6,959 nt of DNA from the NCBI GenBank assembly GCA_017396865.1, contig JAFQKO010000049.1, positions 1 to 6,959 of the forward strand. The letters are read 5' to 3'. The notes beneath the pieces were generated by a model that did no database searches, was not told the DNA's origin, and saw only the letters and a program-made list of their open reading frames with translations. Below, in pieces: positions 5,095 to 6,959 of the stretch. The position numbers and the translations under genes were made by a program. Origin of the DNA: Clostridia bacterium. Lineage in GTDB: Bacteria > Bacillota_A > Clostridia > Oscillospirales > QAKW01. Numbering within the stretch: position 1 is the stretch's first letter; the number at the start of each line of letters is the position of its first letter.

Positions 5095-6959
<1,865 letters not shown>

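Overview
The window is the chromosomal origin region of a low-GC-lineage Firmicute (Bacillota), most likely a Clostridia member of the Oscillospirales/Ruminococcaceae type. That placement rests on the gene order dnaA-dnaN-yaaA(S4)-recF-remB(DUF370)-gyrB, on AAGGAG-type ribosome binding sites, and on clostridial-looking protein motifs. The genus cannot be named from sequence reading alone. Coding DNA is fairly GC-rich, while the spacers that flank dnaA are very AT-rich.

Layout: 1-527 (minus) is the 5' part of a glycyl-tRNA synthetase gene (dimeric, single-chain type) running off the left edge. It is read away from dnaA from a consensus sigma-A promoter (562-590). 543-773 is the upstream half of the origin, with an AT-rich unwinding candidate (611-728), two DnaA boxes and a probable dnaA promoter. 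dnaA is 774-2138. The 255-bp dnaA-dnaN spacer (2139-2393) is the downstream half of the origin, with a cluster of DnaA boxes and a large inverted repeat. Next come dnaN (2394-3515), the small S4-domain gene yaaA (3517-3726), recF (3723-4856), the RemB/YaaB-type gene (4822-5091) and gyrB (5109 to beyond the right edge, 617 codons present).

From dnaN to gyrB the genes are packed: 1-bp gap, 4-bp overlap, 35-bp overlap, then a 17-bp gap holding a good RBS. They look co-transcribed and translationally coupled. Together they cover initiation (DnaA), processivity (clamp), gap repair (RecF) and supercoiling (gyrase). glyQS points leftward and dnaA-gyrB rightward, so both run with forks leaving an origin between or beside them.

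This is a conserved housekeeping locus and I see no new defence, mobile or biosynthetic system. The points worth a second look are local: glyQS occupying the place usually held by rpmH and lacking room for a T-box; a box-rich bipartite origin with a shared extended motif on both sides of dnaA; an inverted repeat bracketing the glyQS promoter; an Asp in GyrB where the aminocoumarin-contacting Arg is expected; a Trp at the quinolone-linked GyrB position; and the long recF/remB overlap.
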